From positions 1 through 64,000 of the forward strand of contig NZ_LKKO01000039.1 of NCBI RefSeq assembly GCF_001455965.1: a stretch of 64,000 nucleotides of DNA, in the 5' to 3' direction. Position numbers and translations under genes: made by a program. Each line of letters opens with the position of its first letter. Position 1 is the stretch's first letter. The notes beneath the pieces are model-generated. The model was not told where the DNA came from. It ran no database searches and worked only from the letters and a program-made list of their open reading frames with translations. This document shows positions 37,791 through 48,121 of the stretch, in pieces. Source of the DNA: Methylobacterium sp. GXS13 (GTDB lineage Bacteria; Pseudomonadota; Alphaproteobacteria; Rhizobiales; Beijerinckiaceae).

Positions 37791-38450
37791 ATGCGCCCCC
37801 CGGACGATCCGCTCGGTTTCATCGAGGCCCATACCCGGCTGCTGCCGGTTCCCTACGCGCCGGAGATCCAGCTCTACGTCGCCGACGAGGCGACCGAACT
37901 TTGGCAGAAGACCGAGGACGAACTGCAAGAGATCGGGCTGCCGCCGCCGTTCTGGGCCTTTGCCTGGGCGGGCGGGCAGGCGCTCGCCCGCTATATTCTC
38001 GACCACCCCGACATCGCATATGGACGCCGGGCCGTGGATTTCGCCTCGGGCTCCGGCCTGGTGGCGATCGCCGCAGCCCGCGCCGGCGCCCAGCATGTCC
38101 TCGCCAGCGACCTCGACCCGTTCGCCGTGGCGGCGATCGGCATCAACGCCGCGGCCAACGGGGTCGCCGGCCTGATCGAGCCGGTCTCGGCCGATCTCCT
38201 CGGCACACGACCCCAGGCCGATCTCGTGCTCGCCGCCGACGTGTTCTACGAGCGCGACCTTGCCAAGGCGGTGACCGACTGGCTCACCGACCTCCAGGCC
38301 ACCGGAGTCACGGTGCTGATCGGCGATCCGGGACGCACCTACCTGCCGCGCGACCGCCTCGAATGCCTCGCAACCTACGCAGTGCCGGTCTCCCGCGCCC
38401 TCGAAGACGCCGAGATCAAGCAGAGTCACGTTTGGCGGTTGCATGGCTGA
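37791..38450 (+). CDS. class I methyltransferase, ETF-beta lysine methyltransferase-like
   Basis: A 219-aa protein whose motif I reads VDFASGSGLVAIAAARAGA and whose post-II motif reads LAADVFYE. The D-x-F-Y element and the opening EIQLYVADEATELWQKTE match the METTL20/ETFB-KMT group, which also has bacterial members and methylates lysines on electron-transfer flavoprotein beta. Annotation pipelines often call it nicotinamide N-methyltransferase or PrmA-like. The ATG follows the glycosyltransferase stop by 2 bp. Confidence 0.75.
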   Translation: MRPPDDPLGFIEAHTRLLPVPYAPEIQLYVADEATELWQKTEDELQEIGLPPPFWAFAWAGGQALARYILDHPDIAYGRRAVDFASGSGLVAIAAARAGAQHVLASDLDPFAVAAIGINAAANGVAGLIEPVSADLLGTRPQADLVLAADVFYERDLAKAVTDWLTDLQATGVTVLIGDPGRTYLPRDRLECLATYAVPVSRALEDAEIKQSHVWRLHG

Positions 38451-38663
38451 GACGATGGCCGGCGCGTCGCGCTGTCAATCGCACCCGCCGGAGCATCGAG
38501 GCTTCATCCGCGGCCGGAATGCGCTACCTTGCGGTCGGACCACGATCTGCGGGCGCGCCTCCGAAAGAAGCGTCGCCGGACGCTCGGGGGGCTCGAGATT
38601 TGCGCGTGTCCCGCCACGGGGCGCACGGCGTCTGAATGAACATGTCCAAGTGAGCGTCGAGTC

Positions 38664-39236
38664 GTGAGCGTCAAGCCCAGCCTTCCCCGTGTCGTCGCCT
38701 TCTCCGGAAGCGCCAAGCGACCCTCGCGGACCCGCGATCTCGTGGAGGCGGTGGGCGCCGAGCTCGGGCGGCTGGGCCGGATCGACCTTGCGGTCTACGA
38801 TCTGGTCGATGCCGGACCCGGGATCGGTGCCTCACGGCTCGAGGATCTGCCATTGCCGGCGGCGGACCTGATCGCGGCGATCGAGGGGGCGGACGCCCTG
38901 ATCGTCGGGACGCCGGTCTACCAGGGCGGCTATGCCGGGCTGTTCAAGCACGTGTTCGATTTCGTCGATCCGGCGCGGATGGCGGGCATGCCGGTGGTTC
39001 TCACCGCAACGGGTGGCGGCCTGCGCCACGCCCTGGTTGTGGAGCACGGGTTGCGGCCGCTGTTCGGCTTCTTCGCGGCGCATGTGGCGCCGACGTCGGT
39101 CTATGCCGGCCCCGACGACATGGCCGACGGCCGGATCACCGACGTGACCGTGGCGGCCCGTCTGGCCACCGCCGCGGTGGAACTGGCCGCGCTGCTCGAC
39201 GTAGCCCGGGCGATCGACGCGGGGGCGGCCGCCTGA
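38664..39236 (+). CDS. NADPH-dependent FMN reductase (MsuE/SsuE-like)
   Basis: A 190-aa flavodoxin-fold reductase: FSGSAKRPSRTRDLVEA at the N-terminus is the FMN-phosphate loop, and IVGTPVYQGGYAGLFKHVFD is the flavin-reductase signature. It supplies reduced flavin, by family to an alkanesulfonate-type monooxygenase, none of which is in the window. The start is GTG at 38664; a longer frame begins upstream but has no conserved residues. Confidence 0.85.
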   Translation: MSVKPSLPRVVAFSGSAKRPSRTRDLVEAVGAELGRLGRIDLAVYDLVDAGPGIGASRLEDLPLPAADLIAAIEGADALIVGTPVYQGGYAGLFKHVFDFVDPARMAGMPVVLTATGGGLRHALVVEHGLRPLFGFFAAHVAPTSVYAGPDDMADGRITDVTVAARLATAAVELAALLDVARAIDAGAAA

Positions 39237-39383
39237 CACGGGTGCGCCCGCCGCTAGCAGTAAGTGTGATGTGTCCCGCGACGATAAAGTAGGATTATTC
39301 TTAAACTTGATCAAACGTGGCATTGGTCCGGCACCGTCGGTCTGCTTAGATCCACGGTGAACGATGCGCATCCGCGAGGGATC

Positions 39384-39998
39384 ATGGCAGGTTCGACGAT
39401 CACGGCCGGCAAGAAGGCGGGGACGCCGCTTCCCGCCACCTACGTCACGGCTTCAGGCCTGCCACGCTACCACCCGGTCTCGCAGGCGTTGCACTGGGTG
39501 ACGGCCGCCCTGGCGCTCGCGGTGCTGCCGCTCGCCTGGGTGGCGGTGAGCCTGCCGCCGGCCCCCGCCAAGGGCAGCCTCTTCGTGCTGCACAAGTCGG
39601 TCGGGCTGACGATCCTGGCGATCGTCGTCCTGCGGATCGTGTGGCGGATGATCCGGCCGGCCTCGACCGATCCCCTGGCGCCGCGGCTGCTGACGCTGAT
39701 CGGCCGCGTCAATCACGGGCTGCTCTATGCGATCTTCCTGATCATGCCGATCAGCGGCTACCTCCTGAGCGCGCTGTCGGGGCGTGACACGCCGTATTTC
39801 TGGCTGTTCACCATCCCGGGCCTGACCAAGGACGAGGGCGCGCAGAAGATCGCCGAGTCGATCCATCTCGTCGGGCAATGGTTCGTCTACGCGCTCGTGC
39901 TGCTGAACGTCGCCGCGACGATCTGGCACCTCGTGATCCGCCGGGACGGCCTGCTGGAGCGGATGCTGCCGGTCCAGGACGGCCGCGGATCCCGATAG
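39384..39998 (+). CDS. cytochrome b561 family membrane protein
   Basis: A 204-aa protein with four membrane segments and two heme-ligand-type histidines per side (SQALHWVTAALAL, FVLHKSVGLTILA, RVNHGLLYAIFL, SIHLVGQWFVYA). It should pass electrons from ubiquinol or to superoxide-type acceptors at the inner membrane. The ATG at 39384 has GAGGG close upstream; a GTG nine codons earlier is possible. It ends two bases before the convergent inhibitor-like gene. Confidence 0.88.
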   Translation: MAGSTITAGKKAGTPLPATYVTASGLPRYHPVSQALHWVTAALALAVLPLAWVAVSLPPAPAKGSLFVLHKSVGLTILAIVVLRIVWRMIRPASTDPLAPRLLTLIGRVNHGLLYAIFLIMPISGYLLSALSGRDTPYFWLFTIPGLTKDEGAQKIAESIHLVGQWFVYALVLLNVAATIWHLVIRRDGLLERMLPVQDGRGSR

Positions 39999-40000
39999 GA

Positions 40001-40900
40001 TCACTCGACCCGGCGCAGCACGAAGGTGGTGCCGACCTCGGGCTCGCGCCGCCACCGCCCATCGTCGGTCGCCACCAGGTCGATGGTGTGGCCGCGCTTG
40101 GCGGTGAGGGTCATCCGTCCGTTGGCGTAGCGCCAGCGGACGGGGTCGAACACCTCCAGGCCGCCATCGTGGCAGCCCGGGACGACGTGAACGCCGCCGC
40201 CGGCTCCGTCCAGGGTGATCCGGCAGGTGTCGCGTTCCTGGAAGCGGTCGAGGGCGTAAACACCCGGAGCAGGCCCCGGCGCCGCCGTGGCGGTCGCATT
40301 CGCACTACGCTGCAATTCAGCGGGCACAGCCGGCGCGGTCTGCAAGGAGGACTGCGCCGGCGCAGCCTCAATTCCGGCGATGTCGGGTGCGGCAGACACG
40401 GCCGGACGCATCGCCGCGATGTCGAGGGGGACCAGGCTGTAGGTCTCACCGCCTTCCGTCTTTGCGACCAGGCTACGCTGGTCCGGACGCCGGGCGAATT
40501 CGAGGATCGGGCGGACGTTCCGGTCCACCAGGCGCACGCCCCGGTCACTGAACAGCCAGCCGGCGATGCCGCTCACGACCGGCAGGGCGCGCCGGCAACC
40601 GGCTGGGAAGCTGATCCGCTGGCCGGCGTCGCCGTTCTCGCTTCGCAGGGTCATGACGCAACGGCGATTGGTGCCGTCGCGCGACAGGTCCCAGGTCCCT
40701 GGCACTTCGCTGAGACGCTCGGGCAGGCTCGGCGGGGCAGGGGGAGCCGCTTGTGTTGCGATCGGCGGAGCGGCCAGCGTCCCCGGATCCAGGAGGCTGG
40801 GCTCCGGCGCCGTCGGAGGAGCGGCAAAGTCCTGCTGCGCCGCCGCCGGCCACGGGATCAGGGCCAGGGCGGCAAGCAGCGGGGCCAGTGCAGGTCTCAC
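40001..40900 (-). CDS. secreted protein with two AprI/Inh-type protease-inhibitor domains
   Basis: A 299-aa exported protein (signal LLAALALIPWPAAAQ). Two beta-barrel-like repeats follow: one around GTWDLSRDGTNRRCVMTL and the other around GVYALDRFQERDTCRITL, each with a G-x-W/Y-x-L start, a Cys pair and an F-x-D/R ending. This is the layout of AprI/Inh metalloprotease inhibitors, which are normally single-domain. They are joined by an Ala/Pro linker. The GTG start overlaps the dehydrogenase stop as GTGA, with GGAG nine bases upstream. Confidence 0.75.
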   Translation of the reverse strand: MRPALAPLLAALALIPWPAAAQQDFAAPPTAPEPSLLDPGTLAAPPIATQAAPPAPPSLPERLSEVPGTWDLSRDGTNRRCVMTLRSENGDAGQRISFPAGCRRALPVVSGIAGWLFSDRGVRLVDRNVRPILEFARRPDQRSLVAKTEGGETYSLVPLDIAAMRPAVSAAPDIAGIEAAPAQSSLQTAPAVPAELQRSANATATAAPGPAPGVYALDRFQERDTCRITLDGAGGGVHVVPGCHDGGLEVFDPVRWRYANGRMTLTAKRGHTIDLVATDDGRWRREPEVGTTFVLRRVE

Positions 40901-41862
40901 GCGGGCGGGCTCCAGGGTGTCTCGGAAACGGGGGTCAGCGGACCGCGCCCCTCGAACCACGACAGGACGTTGTCGACGACGAGTTGCGCCATCGCCGTGC
41001 GGGTATGCTCGGAGGCGGAGCCGACATGCGGCAGCAGCACGGTCTTGTCGAGGGCCGCGAGCTCCGCCGGCACGTGCGGCTCGTTCTCGAACACGTCGAG
41101 CCCGGCCCCCAGGATCGTGCCCGCCTGAAGCGCCGCGATCAGCGCGGCCTCGTCGACCAGGCTGCCGCGGGCGACGTTGATCAGGATCCCCTCGGGTCCC
41201 AGCGCCTCGAGGATTCCGGCATCCACCAGGCCGCGGGTGTCGTCGCCCCCGGGCGCGACCACGATCAGGATATGGACCGCCCGCGCCATGCCAAGCAGGC
41301 TGTCGTGGTAGGTGTAGGATACGTCGTCCTTCCGGCTGCGGCCGTGATAGTCGATCGCGACGCCGAAGCTCTCGAGCCGATGGGCGATCGCCTTCCCGAT
41401 CCGGCCGAGCCCCAGGATCCCGACCCGCCGCCCGCGCAGCGAAGCGGTCAACGGGAACGGCGCCTTCGGCCAATGACCTTCGCGCAGGTAGCGGTCGGCC
41501 TGCGGGAGCCGCCTTACGGTCGCCAGAACCAGGCCGACGGCGAGGTCGGCGACCTCGTCGGTGAGCACGTCCGGGGTGTTGGTGACGACGATCCCGCGCC
41601 GCTGCGCCTCGACGGCGTCGACGGCGTCGTAGCCCACGCCGAAATTCGCGATCAGTTCGAGCTTCGGCAGCTTATCCATCAGGGCGGCGTCGACCTGGCC
41701 GCCGACGCAGAGCCCCCGGATCCGCGGGCCGATCTCGGCGAGCAGCGCCTCCGGGTCCGCGGCGCCCGCGAGCCGGTGCACCATGAAGCGCCCCTCGAAG
41801 GCGGCCTCGACCAGCGGATGCATTTTCTTGAGGAACAGGATCTCGGGCGGCGCTTCGGACAT
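40897..41862 (-). CDS. D-2-hydroxyacid dehydrogenase (glyoxylate/hydroxypyruvate reductase-like)
   Basis: A 321-aa NAD(P)-dependent enzyme with GRRVGILGLGRIGKAIAHRL (Rossmann motif), the substrate Arg in NVARGSLVDE, and the Glu-His pair (LDVFENEP and LLPHVGSASEHTR). It reduces small 2-keto acids; in a methylotroph hydroxypyruvate or glyoxylate are plausible. The ATG at 41862 follows GGGAG. The gene is coupled through a GTGA overlap to the downstream inhibitor-like gene. Confidence 0.9.
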   Translation of the reverse strand: MSEAPPEILFLKKMHPLVEAAFEGRFMVHRLAGAADPEALLAEIGPRIRGLCVGGQVDAALMDKLPKLELIANFGVGYDAVDAVEAQRRGIVVTNTPDVLTDEVADLAVGLVLATVRRLPQADRYLREGHWPKAPFPLTASLRGRRVGILGLGRIGKAIAHRLESFGVAIDYHGRSRKDDVSYTYHDSLLGMARAVHILIVVAPGGDDTRGLVDAGILEALGPEGILINVARGSLVDEAALIAALQAGTILGAGLDVFENEPHVPAELAALDKTVLLPHVGSASEHTRTAMAQLVVDNVLSWFEGRGPLTPVSETPWSPPA

Positions 41863-42105
41863 CCCACACTCCCTTGTTTTTGAACGACCGCCGATGCGGC
41901 CGGTCATGCTCGCTTCGGCATAGGGCCAGTGGCCGGTGGGGCGCCAGCCACGCTCGGCCTCCGGCCGTGACATCGGGGGCCAAGCGCCGAGCGGCCAATT
42001 GACAGGGCGAGGACTTGCCTCTTCCGAAAACCGCGCGCGATGCCTACTAAGGAACCCGCATTATCGCGAGAGCTCTGCACCGATCCCATCCGAAGACGAA
42101 AACCG

Positions 42106-43518
<1,413 letters not shown>

Positions 43519-43541
43519 GGCCAGAAAGGCTGAAATCGCGA

Positions 43542-43570
43542 TTGACGGGCCCCGTCCGTCCGAATAAACG
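43542..43570 (+). promoter_or_regulatory. candidate promoter of tRNA-Leu
   Basis: TTGACG (43542-43547), a 17-base spacer and TAAACG (43565-43570) lie about 30 bases before the tRNA. Between them and the tRNA, GCCGACC pairs with GGTCGGC (43579-43596) as a leader hairpin. Confidence 0.45.
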
Positions 43571-43601
43571 AAGCCGTCGCCGACCGCTGGGTCGGCGGCA
43601 A

Positions 43602-43686
43602 GCCCAGGTGGCGGAATTGGTAGACGCGCTGGTTTCAGGTACCAGTCTTGCAAGAGGTGAAGGTTCGAGTCCTTTCCTGGGCACCA
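43602..43686 (+). tRNA. tRNA-Leu (anticodon CAG)
   Basis: The 85-base gene folds as a class II tRNA: acceptor stem GCCCAGG with CCTGGGC, D-arm GCG...CGC, anticodon stem CTGGT/ACCAG with loop TTCAGGT, a long variable arm, the T-loop TTCGAGT, and an encoded CCA end. The anticodon reads CUG, the main Leu codon in this G+C-rich genome. Confidence 0.95.
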
Positions 43687-43957
43687 TCAGCCGCCTAGAG
43701 CGCTGATCCGCTTAATACGCTCCCCCGACGTTTACAGAATGACAGGCTCTGGCAGCCAGTCAGTCCTGCCTTCGGATCCGCGTCGATCGAGGGTGCACAT
43801 CCGCCTCCCATCCCAGCTTCGCGCCACCAAGACCCGTTAGGGGAAGCGCGCCGTCTCCGGGAATGCCCGCATTGCGCCGTTGGCATCACCGCCCCGGCGC
43901 ACGGCTCTCGATGTCCGGCACGTCGACGTCGGGCTGCGCCGGAAGGAGAATCCCAGG

Positions 43958-44479
43958 ATGACGAAATTCTCCGCCACGCTCGCCGCGGCCCTGCTCATGG
44001 CCGCGTCCCCCGGCCATGCCACCGAAGCCCAGACCCCGATTCAGGCGGACGAGGACGACCTGGCCGCGAAAATCGTCGGAACCTGGGAGCTCGTCTCCTA
44101 TCAGGTCGAGGATAAGGCGACCGGATCGCTCGTCGACGCGATGGGCAGCGCACCGCGGGGCCGGGTGATCTTCACGAAGGACGGTTGGGTCGCGTTCAAC
44201 TTGGAAGGCACCGACCGGACGCCGGCCGAGACCGATGCCGATCGCGCCGCGCTGATGAAGACGCTGGTGGCCTATATCGGCCGCTATCGGATCGAGGGGG
44301 ACCAGTGGATCACGCAGGTCCAGACCGCCTGGGCACCGGAATGGGTCAACACCGAGCAGCGGCGGACGATCGCGATTCACGGTGACGCGGCGGACGTGAC
44401 GACACCGTGGCGAATCATGCCCAACTGGGATGCCGGCCGCCTGTCGCGCAGCATCATTCGCTTCCGCCGCAGCCGATAG
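43958..44479 (+). CDS. lipocalin-like secreted protein
   Basis: A 173-aa protein with signal peptide (FSATLAAALLMAASPGHA) and a lipocalin-like domain: IVGTWELVSYQVED opens it, followed by GRVIFTKDGWVAFNL and YIGRYRIEGDQWITQV. AAGGAG lies about 11 bases before the ATG. Such proteins are thought to bind small hydrophobic compounds; the ligand here is unknown. Confidence 0.75.
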   Translation: MTKFSATLAAALLMAASPGHATEAQTPIQADEDDLAAKIVGTWELVSYQVEDKATGSLVDAMGSAPRGRVIFTKDGWVAFNLEGTDRTPAETDADRAALMKTLVAYIGRYRIEGDQWITQVQTAWAPEWVNTEQRRTIAIHGDAADVTTPWRIMPNWDAGRLSRSIIRFRRSR

Positions 44480-44967
44480 GGTCGGACAGACCGAGTGCCA
44501 CCGCGCCGGGCGCACAGGCGTCGCCTGTTTAGATCGGGTGCAATCCGGGCAATTGTCCAGCACCACAGATTGTTCTTTCAGACCTCATCCCTTAAGACGC
44601 GGACGGCAAGCCAGTTGGCCATACCTGTCATCCTCGATTCGCGTCATACGACGGCTGATTTTCGAATCCGGTCATGGCTTTATTCGGCATTGCGCGAACG
44701 AACCGGGTTATAGGTTAAGAAAAGTCTTTCCGATCGCGTATCGGGTTTCTCGAAGCTGCTTTTGTCAGCGCTTCGAGGGTGTGTTCGGCCGCTAATTATA
44801 AGAACGATCAGATAAGATCGATCGATCACTCTTCGAGTGCCGCACCATCGGCGGGGGAACGTTCTGGAAGGCTGGACGCGCGGGTCTCCCGGTCGTGTCG
44901 ATCCGACGCCTTCTTGACCGGAGAGTGCGAGCCGCACTGTCCCGGTCCGCAACGATGAGATGTGGCG
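44480..44967. other. intergenic region upstream of mqo
   Basis: 488 bp, AT-richer than the surroundings in 44560-44830. No gene is supported. It contains CTCGAAGC-N13-GCTTCGAG (44749-44777), a perfect 8-bp palindrome, and GATCGATCGATC near 44816, either of which could be an operator or leader element for mqo. Confidence 0.45.
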
Positions 44968-46698
44968 ATGCGTGCCGACGACACCAACAAGCCCCGGTCC
45001 GGGCACTCCGCGCAGGAGAGGCTGGCCTTCAGCCGCCGGCAGCTGCTTGGCACCGCCGCCACCGGGCTCGCGGCCGCCTCGCTGCCGAGTTCCCTGGCCT
45101 TCGCGGATAGCGCCGACGGCAAGGTCGACGTGCTGCTGATCGGTGGCGGCATCATGAGCGCCACGCTCGGCGTGTGGCTCAACCAGCTGGAGCCGACCTG
45201 GTCGATCCAGATGGTCGAGCGCCTGGATCAGGTCGCCCTGGAGAGCTCCAACGGCTGGAACAATGCCGGCACCGGCCACTCGGCGCTGGCCGAGCTGAAC
45301 TACACCCCCGAGAAGAAGAACGGCCAGGTCGAGATCGCCAAGGCGGTCGAGATCAACGAGGCGTTCCAGGTCACGCGCCAGTTCCTGGCCTCGCTGGTCA
45401 AGACCGGGGTCCTCAAGAACCCCCATTCCTTCATCAACTACACCCCGCACATGAGCTTCGTCTGGGGTGACGACAACATCACCTATCTGAAGAAGCGCTT
45501 CGAGGCGTTGAAGGCCAGCCCGCTGTTCGCCGGCATGGAGTACTCGACTGATCCGGAGCAGCTCAAGACATGGGTGCCCCTGATGATGGAGGGGCGCGAC
45601 CCGAAACAGAAGGTCGCCGCCACATGGTCGCCGCTCGGCACCGATGTCGAGTGGGGCGAGGTCACCCGTCAGTACGTGGCCCATCTGCAGGGCCAGCCGA
45701 ACTTCAAGCTGAACCTTTCGACCGAGGTCGAGGGCATCACCAAGAATGCGGATGGCTCCTGGCGGGTCACCTCCCGCAACACCAAGGACGGGTCGCGGCG
45801 CAGCGTCGATGCCAAGTTCGTGTTCATCGGTGCGGGCGGCGGCGCCCTGCACCTGCTGCAGAAATCAGGCATCCCGGAGGGCGCGGATTACGGGGGCTTC
45901 CCGGTCGGCGGCTCGTTCCTGATCAATGAGAACCCGGACGTGGCGACGCTGCACCTCGCCAAGGCCTACGGCAAGGCGTCGGTGGGCTCCCCGCCGATGT
46001 CGGTGCCGCACCTGGACACCCGTGTGCTCGGCGGCAAGCGCGTGATCCTGTTCGGGCCGTTCGCGACCTTCTCGACCAAGTTCCTCAAGGAGGGTTCGTA
46101 TCTCGACCTTCTCAGCTCGACCACGACCAGCAACATCTGGCCGATGGTCCGGGTCGGAATCGACGAGTATCCCCTGGTCGAGTACCTGGCCGGCCAGCTC
46201 ATGCTGTCGGATGACGACCGGATCGCGGCCCTGCGCGAGTACTTCCCGAAGGCCAAGAAGGAGGAGTGGCGCCTCTGGCAGGCCGGCCAGCGCGTGCAGA
46301 TCATCAAGCGCGACCCGAACAAGGGCGGCGTGCTGAAGCTCGGCACCGAGATCGTGAACGCCAAGGACGGCAGCATCGCCGCCCTGCTCGGGGCCTCCCC
46401 GGGCGCCTCGACGGCGGCGCCGATCATGCTGCAGGTCCTGGAGAAGGTGTTCGCCAAGAACGTCGCCACGCCCGAGTGGCAGGCGAAGATCAAGCAGCTC
46501 GTCCCGAGCTACGGCCTGAAACTCAACGACGATCCGGATCGAGTCGCCGAGGAATGGGCCTATACCAGCGAACAGCTGCAGCTGCCGGCCCCACCGCAGA
46601 TCGACAAGGCGGCGCTCAAGGCCGTCCCGACCAGCAGCACCGTGCTCAACAGCAGCAACACCACCGTCCCGGCGCCGGTTCACGACCTGGCCCCCTGA
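44968..46698 (+). CDS. mqo: malate:quinone oxidoreductase with twin-arginine leader
   Basis: A 576-aa FAD enzyme that oxidises malate and passes electrons to quinone. The FAD-binding segment is [15 protein letters not shown] (about 54-68), followed by [23 protein letters not shown], typical of Mqo. Ahead of it lies a 50-residue leader with [19 protein letters not shown], a Tat signal. Most Mqo proteins lack a leader and sit on the inner face of the membrane. The C-terminus is extended by a Ser/Thr/Pro-rich tail. The ATG at 44968 is used; an in-frame GTG two codons earlier is equally possible. Confidence 0.9.
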   Translation: MRADDTNKPRSGHSAQERLAFSRRQLLGTAATGLAAASLPSSLAFADSADGKVDVLLIGGGIMSATLGVWLNQLEPTWSIQMVERLDQVALESSNGWNNAGTGHSALAELNYTPEKKNGQVEIAKAVEINEAFQVTRQFLASLVKTGVLKNPHSFINYTPHMSFVWGDDNITYLKKRFEALKASPLFAGMEYSTDPEQLKTWVPLMMEGRDPKQKVAATWSPLGTDVEWGEVTRQYVAHLQGQPNFKLNLSTEVEGITKNADGSWRVTSRNTKDGSRRSVDAKFVFIGAGGGALHLLQKSGIPEGADYGGFPVGGSFLINENPDVATLHLAKAYGKASVGSPPMSVPHLDTRVLGGKRVILFGPFATFSTKFLKEGSYLDLLSSTTTSNIWPMVRVGIDEYPLVEYLAGQLMLSDDDRIAALREYFPKAKKEEWRLWQAGQRVQIIKRDPNKGGVLKLGTEIVNAKDGSIAALLGASPGASTAAPIMLQVLEKVFAKNVATPEWQAKIKQLVPSYGLKLNDDPDRVAEEWAYTSEQLQLPAPPQIDKAALKAVPTSSTVLNSSNTTVPAPVHDLAP

Positions 46699-46708
46699 AC
46701 CGAACGGG

Positions 46709-46742
46709 TCCCGGGTCTCGCGCACTTGCGCGAGGTCCGGGA
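46709..46742 (+). terminator. stem-loop after mqo
   Basis: TCCCGGG-T-CTCGCGC, loop ACTT, GCGCGAG-G-TCCGGGA form a 15-bp stem with two imperfections just after the mqo stop. No T-run follows. Confidence 0.5.
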
Positions 46743-46761
46743 TCGGCTCCGGTCGCCCCAC

Positions 46762-47031
46762 TCAGGCGGAGCGAACCGGGGCTGCGCGGCTGGCGAGGTG
46801 AAGCCAGCCGAAATCCACCGGATAGCCGAGGCCGTGAAGCATCTTGACCCGCTTCCACGAGGCCGAGCGCGCCGAGGTCTCGTCCTGCCCGGCCTCGATC
46901 TCAGCGGCTTCCATCTCCTGAAGCTCCCGGGTCAGTTCCTCGCGCAGCCCCGTCGCCTTCATGGCGCCGAGCGCCGCCGTGAACGCCCGTTCGGTGACCC
47001 GCACCTGATCGCAAATCTGACGCACGCTCAT
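46762..47031 (-). CDS. hypothetical cytoplasmic protein, 89 aa
   Basis: The sequence MSVRQICDQVRVTERAFTAAL is followed by an acidic helix and a C-terminal segment KMLHGLGYPVDFGWLHLASR. A helical N-terminus with a VRQICDQVRVTERAF pattern could be DNA-binding, but this is speculation. GAGAGGG lies 12 bases upstream, at the far end of a usable ribosome-binding site. Confidence 0.5.
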   Translation of the reverse strand: MSVRQICDQVRVTERAFTAALGAMKATGLREELTRELQEMEAAEIEAGQDETSARSASWKRVKMLHGLGYPVDFGWLHLASRAAPVRSA

Positions 47032-47059
47032 CAGTCTTGAGCCCTCTCGCGCTACCGCT

Positions 47060-47079
47060 TGACTGCCGTCCTGCAGTCA
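47060..47079. promoter_or_regulatory. TGACTGC-N6-GCAGTCA palindrome
   Basis: A perfect 7-bp inverted repeat with a six-base centre, 29 bases upstream of the start codon of the 89-aa gene. It has the spacing of a homodimeric repressor site. No regulator is known. Confidence 0.35.
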
Positions 47080-47165
47080 TCGAACCGTAGCATTTGCGGC
47101 GGCGACGGGTGATGTACGTCTTTGGTGCAGACAGGCTTACTATTCGGCGTCGTTCATCGCGCCGT

Positions 47166-47378
47166 CTACCGCAGCGGGAGTGAGCCGAGCCGCCGCACCA
47201 CGCGGGATGGGCGACGCCAGGGCCGCTTGCGTCCGAAGGTCCGGCGCGGGTCCAGGATACCCGAAGCGAGGTCATCCTTCTGAATGATCGGCGGCTGCAC
47301 GGCGGCGCCGATCGCGACCAGCGCGGCGGATCCGACCAGGGCGATAATCGCGGCACCCCAGAAGAGACTCTCGAACAT
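47166..47378 (-). CDS. small membrane protein, 70 aa
   Basis: One N-terminal hydrophobic segment (LFWGAAIIALVGSAALVAIGAAV) is followed by a basic tail rich in Arg. GGAAGGG lies five bases upstream of the ATG. No family is recognised. Confidence 0.55.
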   Translation of the reverse strand: MFESLFWGAAIIALVGSAALVAIGAAVQPPIIQKDDLASGILDPRRTFGRKRPWRRPSRVVRRLGSLPLR

Positions 47379-47976
47379 CTGGCCCTTCCGATCACTATGT
47401 CCTCATATAGGCATGAAGTCTGATCTAAATTGCGGCAGAACCTGGGCAAGGCCGATTAATTTGCATACTCATCAATATCCATTGTGGAGCTTGAAAAAAC
47501 ACGGCTGCTTCGACGGCGATCATATCAGCTGACGATTGGTCCCGGCACGGTCGCGCGCGCAGCCCTGGCCATGCTGACGGCGAATCGGTGTCGGGGGATG
47601 CCGTGGGACATCGCCAAGGCCCGGGGCGAAGCCGGCACACCGTCCGCCTCCAGACAGTCGATCCCGCGCCGGTCGCCAACATCGCCCTGTCGATCCACGG
47701 CGCAGACGCCTGTCGCAACCCGCGGGACGGTGCCGACGACACGCTGATCCGTGCATCACGAGCCCCCCAGTAAGGCTCAGCGGGCCGCCGCCGGTTGTAC
47801 GATTTACGACTCGTTCATCCTCTAGGTGTCCCCTGGTCCAAGCCGGACGCCGATCCAGGCCTCCGGTGGAACAGGACGATCACGCGGGGCGAGGGCCCCA
47901 TCCGCAGGACAGCATGCAGAACGGGGATACGGAAGCGATGCCGCGCAAGTCCGAGACGACGACCCAGGAACCGATC
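47379..47976. other. poorly coding region
   Basis: About 600 bp with no supported gene. The stretch 47400-47520 is AT-rich and probably carries the promoter of the 70-aa gene on the minus strand. Open frames at 47484-47747 and nearby lack ribosome-binding sites and family features. Confidence 0.4.
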
Positions 47977-48105
47977 ATGGAGCTTTGGCGGATCCTGGCC
48001 CTTGCGCTGATCGTTGCCGCCGGGATGCTGTTCGTTCACCTGGTCGTGCCGGCCGAGGCCGAAGCCTCCGGCGAGCCCACAAGCGCCATGACGACGGTTC
48101 GGTAG
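47977..48105 (+). CDS. tiny membrane protein, 42 aa
   Basis: The product MELWRILALALIVAAGMLFV is one hydrophobic segment with a short polar tail. AGGAA lies seven to eight bases upstream. A start at 47938 (ATG, 55 aa) is also possible. No function is known. Confidence 0.4.
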   Translation: MELWRILALALIVAAGMLFVHLVVPAEAEASGEPTSAMTTVR

Positions 48106-48121
48106 CCAACTGCCGGGTCTG

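Noticed and set aside
38443..38667. 74-codon open frame between the methyltransferase and FMN reductase genes
   Set aside because: Overlaps the ends of both real genes, and the Arg/Gly/Ser bias is that of a non-coding frame.
40901..41473. N-terminal extension of the inhibitor-like protein across the dehydrogenase gene
   Set aside because: The extension is the antisense-like out-of-frame reading of the dehydrogenase; the GTG at 40900 with GGAG gives a proper signal peptide.
47484..47747. 87-codon plus-strand open frame
   Set aside because: No ribosome-binding site, no hydrophobic or family signal, and strongly Arg/Ser/Pro-biased composition.
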